Position numbers and translations under genes: made by a program. Below are positions 63,761-64,000 of a stretch of 64,000 nt of DNA, piece after piece. The stretch comes from Candidatus Enterococcus willemsii (lineage in GTDB: Bacteria > Bacillota > Bacilli > Lactobacillales > Enterococcaceae), in assembly GCF_009933335.1 (NCBI RefSeq), contig NZ_MAEL01000062.1, forward strand, positions 1-64,000, given 5' to 3'. The notes beneath the pieces were generated by a model that did not search any database, was not told the origin of the DNA, and saw only the letters and a program-made list of their open reading frames with translations. Position 1 is the stretch's first letter; the number at the start of each line of letters is the position of its first letter.

Positions 63761-63795
63761 TATATCAAGAATTTTTTTAAAAACACAATATAGAA
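63761..63795 (-). promoter_or_regulatory. Candidate Cascade target (protospacer and TTC PAM) in cas3 leader
   Basis: Read on the minus strand: PAM TTC, then 11 bases identical to the mini-CRISPR spacer start, one mismatch at 12, matches at 13-15, then patchy identity (about 22 of 32 in all). Mismatches at 12, 18 and 24 fall on positions that Cascade does not pair. The site spans the transcription start and leader. Confidence 0.75.
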
Positions 63796-63810
63796 AATAG
63801 GTTATAAAAT

Positions 63811-64000
63811 ATGTATGCTCATTATAATCAAGATACAAAACAATCTCAATTATTGCTAGTGCATTTGTTCAATGTAGCAGATAAATCTTCTGAAGCAGGA
63901 AAAGAAATTAATCAGGGGTACATTCTTTTCCTCATTGGTTTATACCACGATTTAGGTAAGAGTGATCGCCTTTTTCAAAGAAAAATTTTAAAAGATCCTT
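63811..64000 (+). CDS. cas3: CRISPR-associated nuclease/helicase Cas3, N-terminal part
   Basis: First 63 codons only; the gene runs off the right edge. The product opens MYAHYNQDTKQSQLLLVHLF with an early His for the HD domain and then LYHDLGKSDRLFQ, the HD motif of the Cas3 nuclease. This opening resembles type I-C Cas3 proteins, in which HD nuclease and helicase are fused, and cas3 is normally the first gene of a cas3-cas5-cas8c-cas7-cas4-cas1-cas2 operon. The ribosome binding site is weak (AATAGGT), perhaps in keeping with low expression. Confidence 0.88.
   Translation, partial: MYAHYNQDTKQSQLLLVHLFNVADKSSEAGKEINQGYILFLIGLYHDLGKSDRLFQRKILKDP

Noticed and set aside
63624-63811. A CreT-type RNA toxin gene between the mini-CRISPR and cas3
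   Set aside because: The gap is filled by the spacer, its terminator, the cas promoter and the target site. I see no small open frame with a ribosome binding site or rare-codon run, so only the repressor part is supported.
1-64000. Insertion sequences or prophage
   Set aside because: No transposase, integrase other than XerD, phage structural gene or terminal repeat was seen; composition and gene order look like stable core chromosome.

Overview
The window reads as chromosome of a low-GC Gram-positive coccus, most likely an Enterococcus. The main evidence is the fused thiolase/HMG-CoA reductase (mvaE, 804 residues) divergent from mvaS (383 residues, Cys111), the housekeeping run dnaG-rpoD ... 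fur-xerD-scpAB-rluB-ribU ... recQ ... cmk-rpsA-der-hup, sigma-54/LevR-controlled mannose-family PTS operons, and an MprF-type lysyl-phosphatidylglycerol synthase. Species cannot be fixed from sequence reading alone.

Layout. 1-1663: the distal end of a type I-C-like CRISPR array (24 complete 32-nt repeats plus a partial repeat at each end). 1717-3342: TetR regulator divergent from an alpha/beta hydrolase. 3456-10875: LevR activator and a six-gene PTS/deglycase operon (gfr-like). 11012-13415: P1B-type metal ATPase with ArsR-type operator, then a YbaK-type deacylase. 13570-17448: HAD phosphatase, MIP18-family protein, ilvD, MBL hydrolase. 17699-21334: HTH regulator, cytosolic ApbE and two FMN reductases, the second carrying a PAS domain and a C-terminal tail with an ApbE flavinylation motif. 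21409-24020: M20 amidohydrolase, diaminopimelate dehydrogenase, tRNA-His and tRNA-Gln. 24104-26231: yybP-ykoY (Mn2+) riboswitch and kup. 26380-33417: second sigma-54 PTS/deglycase operon, its LevR and a HAD phosphatase. 33457-37210: mevalonate genes. 37247-43494: nucleoid protein, two unknown proteins, mprF, hydrolase, lysozyme-like protein. 43522-63525: core genes (DUF368 lipid-carrier transporter, dnaG, rpoD, azlCD, cvfB, fur, xerD, scpAB, rluB, FMN riboswitch-ribU, ferredoxin, ypbB-like, recQ, LysM protein, cmk, rpsA, der, hup). 63811-64000: the first 63 codons of a cas3 gene that runs off the window.

The most interesting signal lies between hup and cas3. A lone, degenerate CRISPR repeat (63597-63623) keeps the 3' handle and a re-paired stem, is followed by a 33-nt spacer-like segment and then an intrinsic terminator. 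The first 11 nt of that spacer match the cas3 leader (63782-63792, minus strand) directly next to a TTC motif, the classic type I-C PAM, and further mismatches at positions 12, 18 and 24 fall on the every-sixth positions that Cascade flips out. This looks like a single-spacer guide RNA that makes Cascade repress its own cas operon (a Cas-regulating RNA of the CreR/CreA kind).

Many starts given here differ from the longest open frame because a Shine-Dalgarno sequence sits in front of an internal start; this is stated per gene. Functional assignments rest on motif and family recognition, not on a database search.
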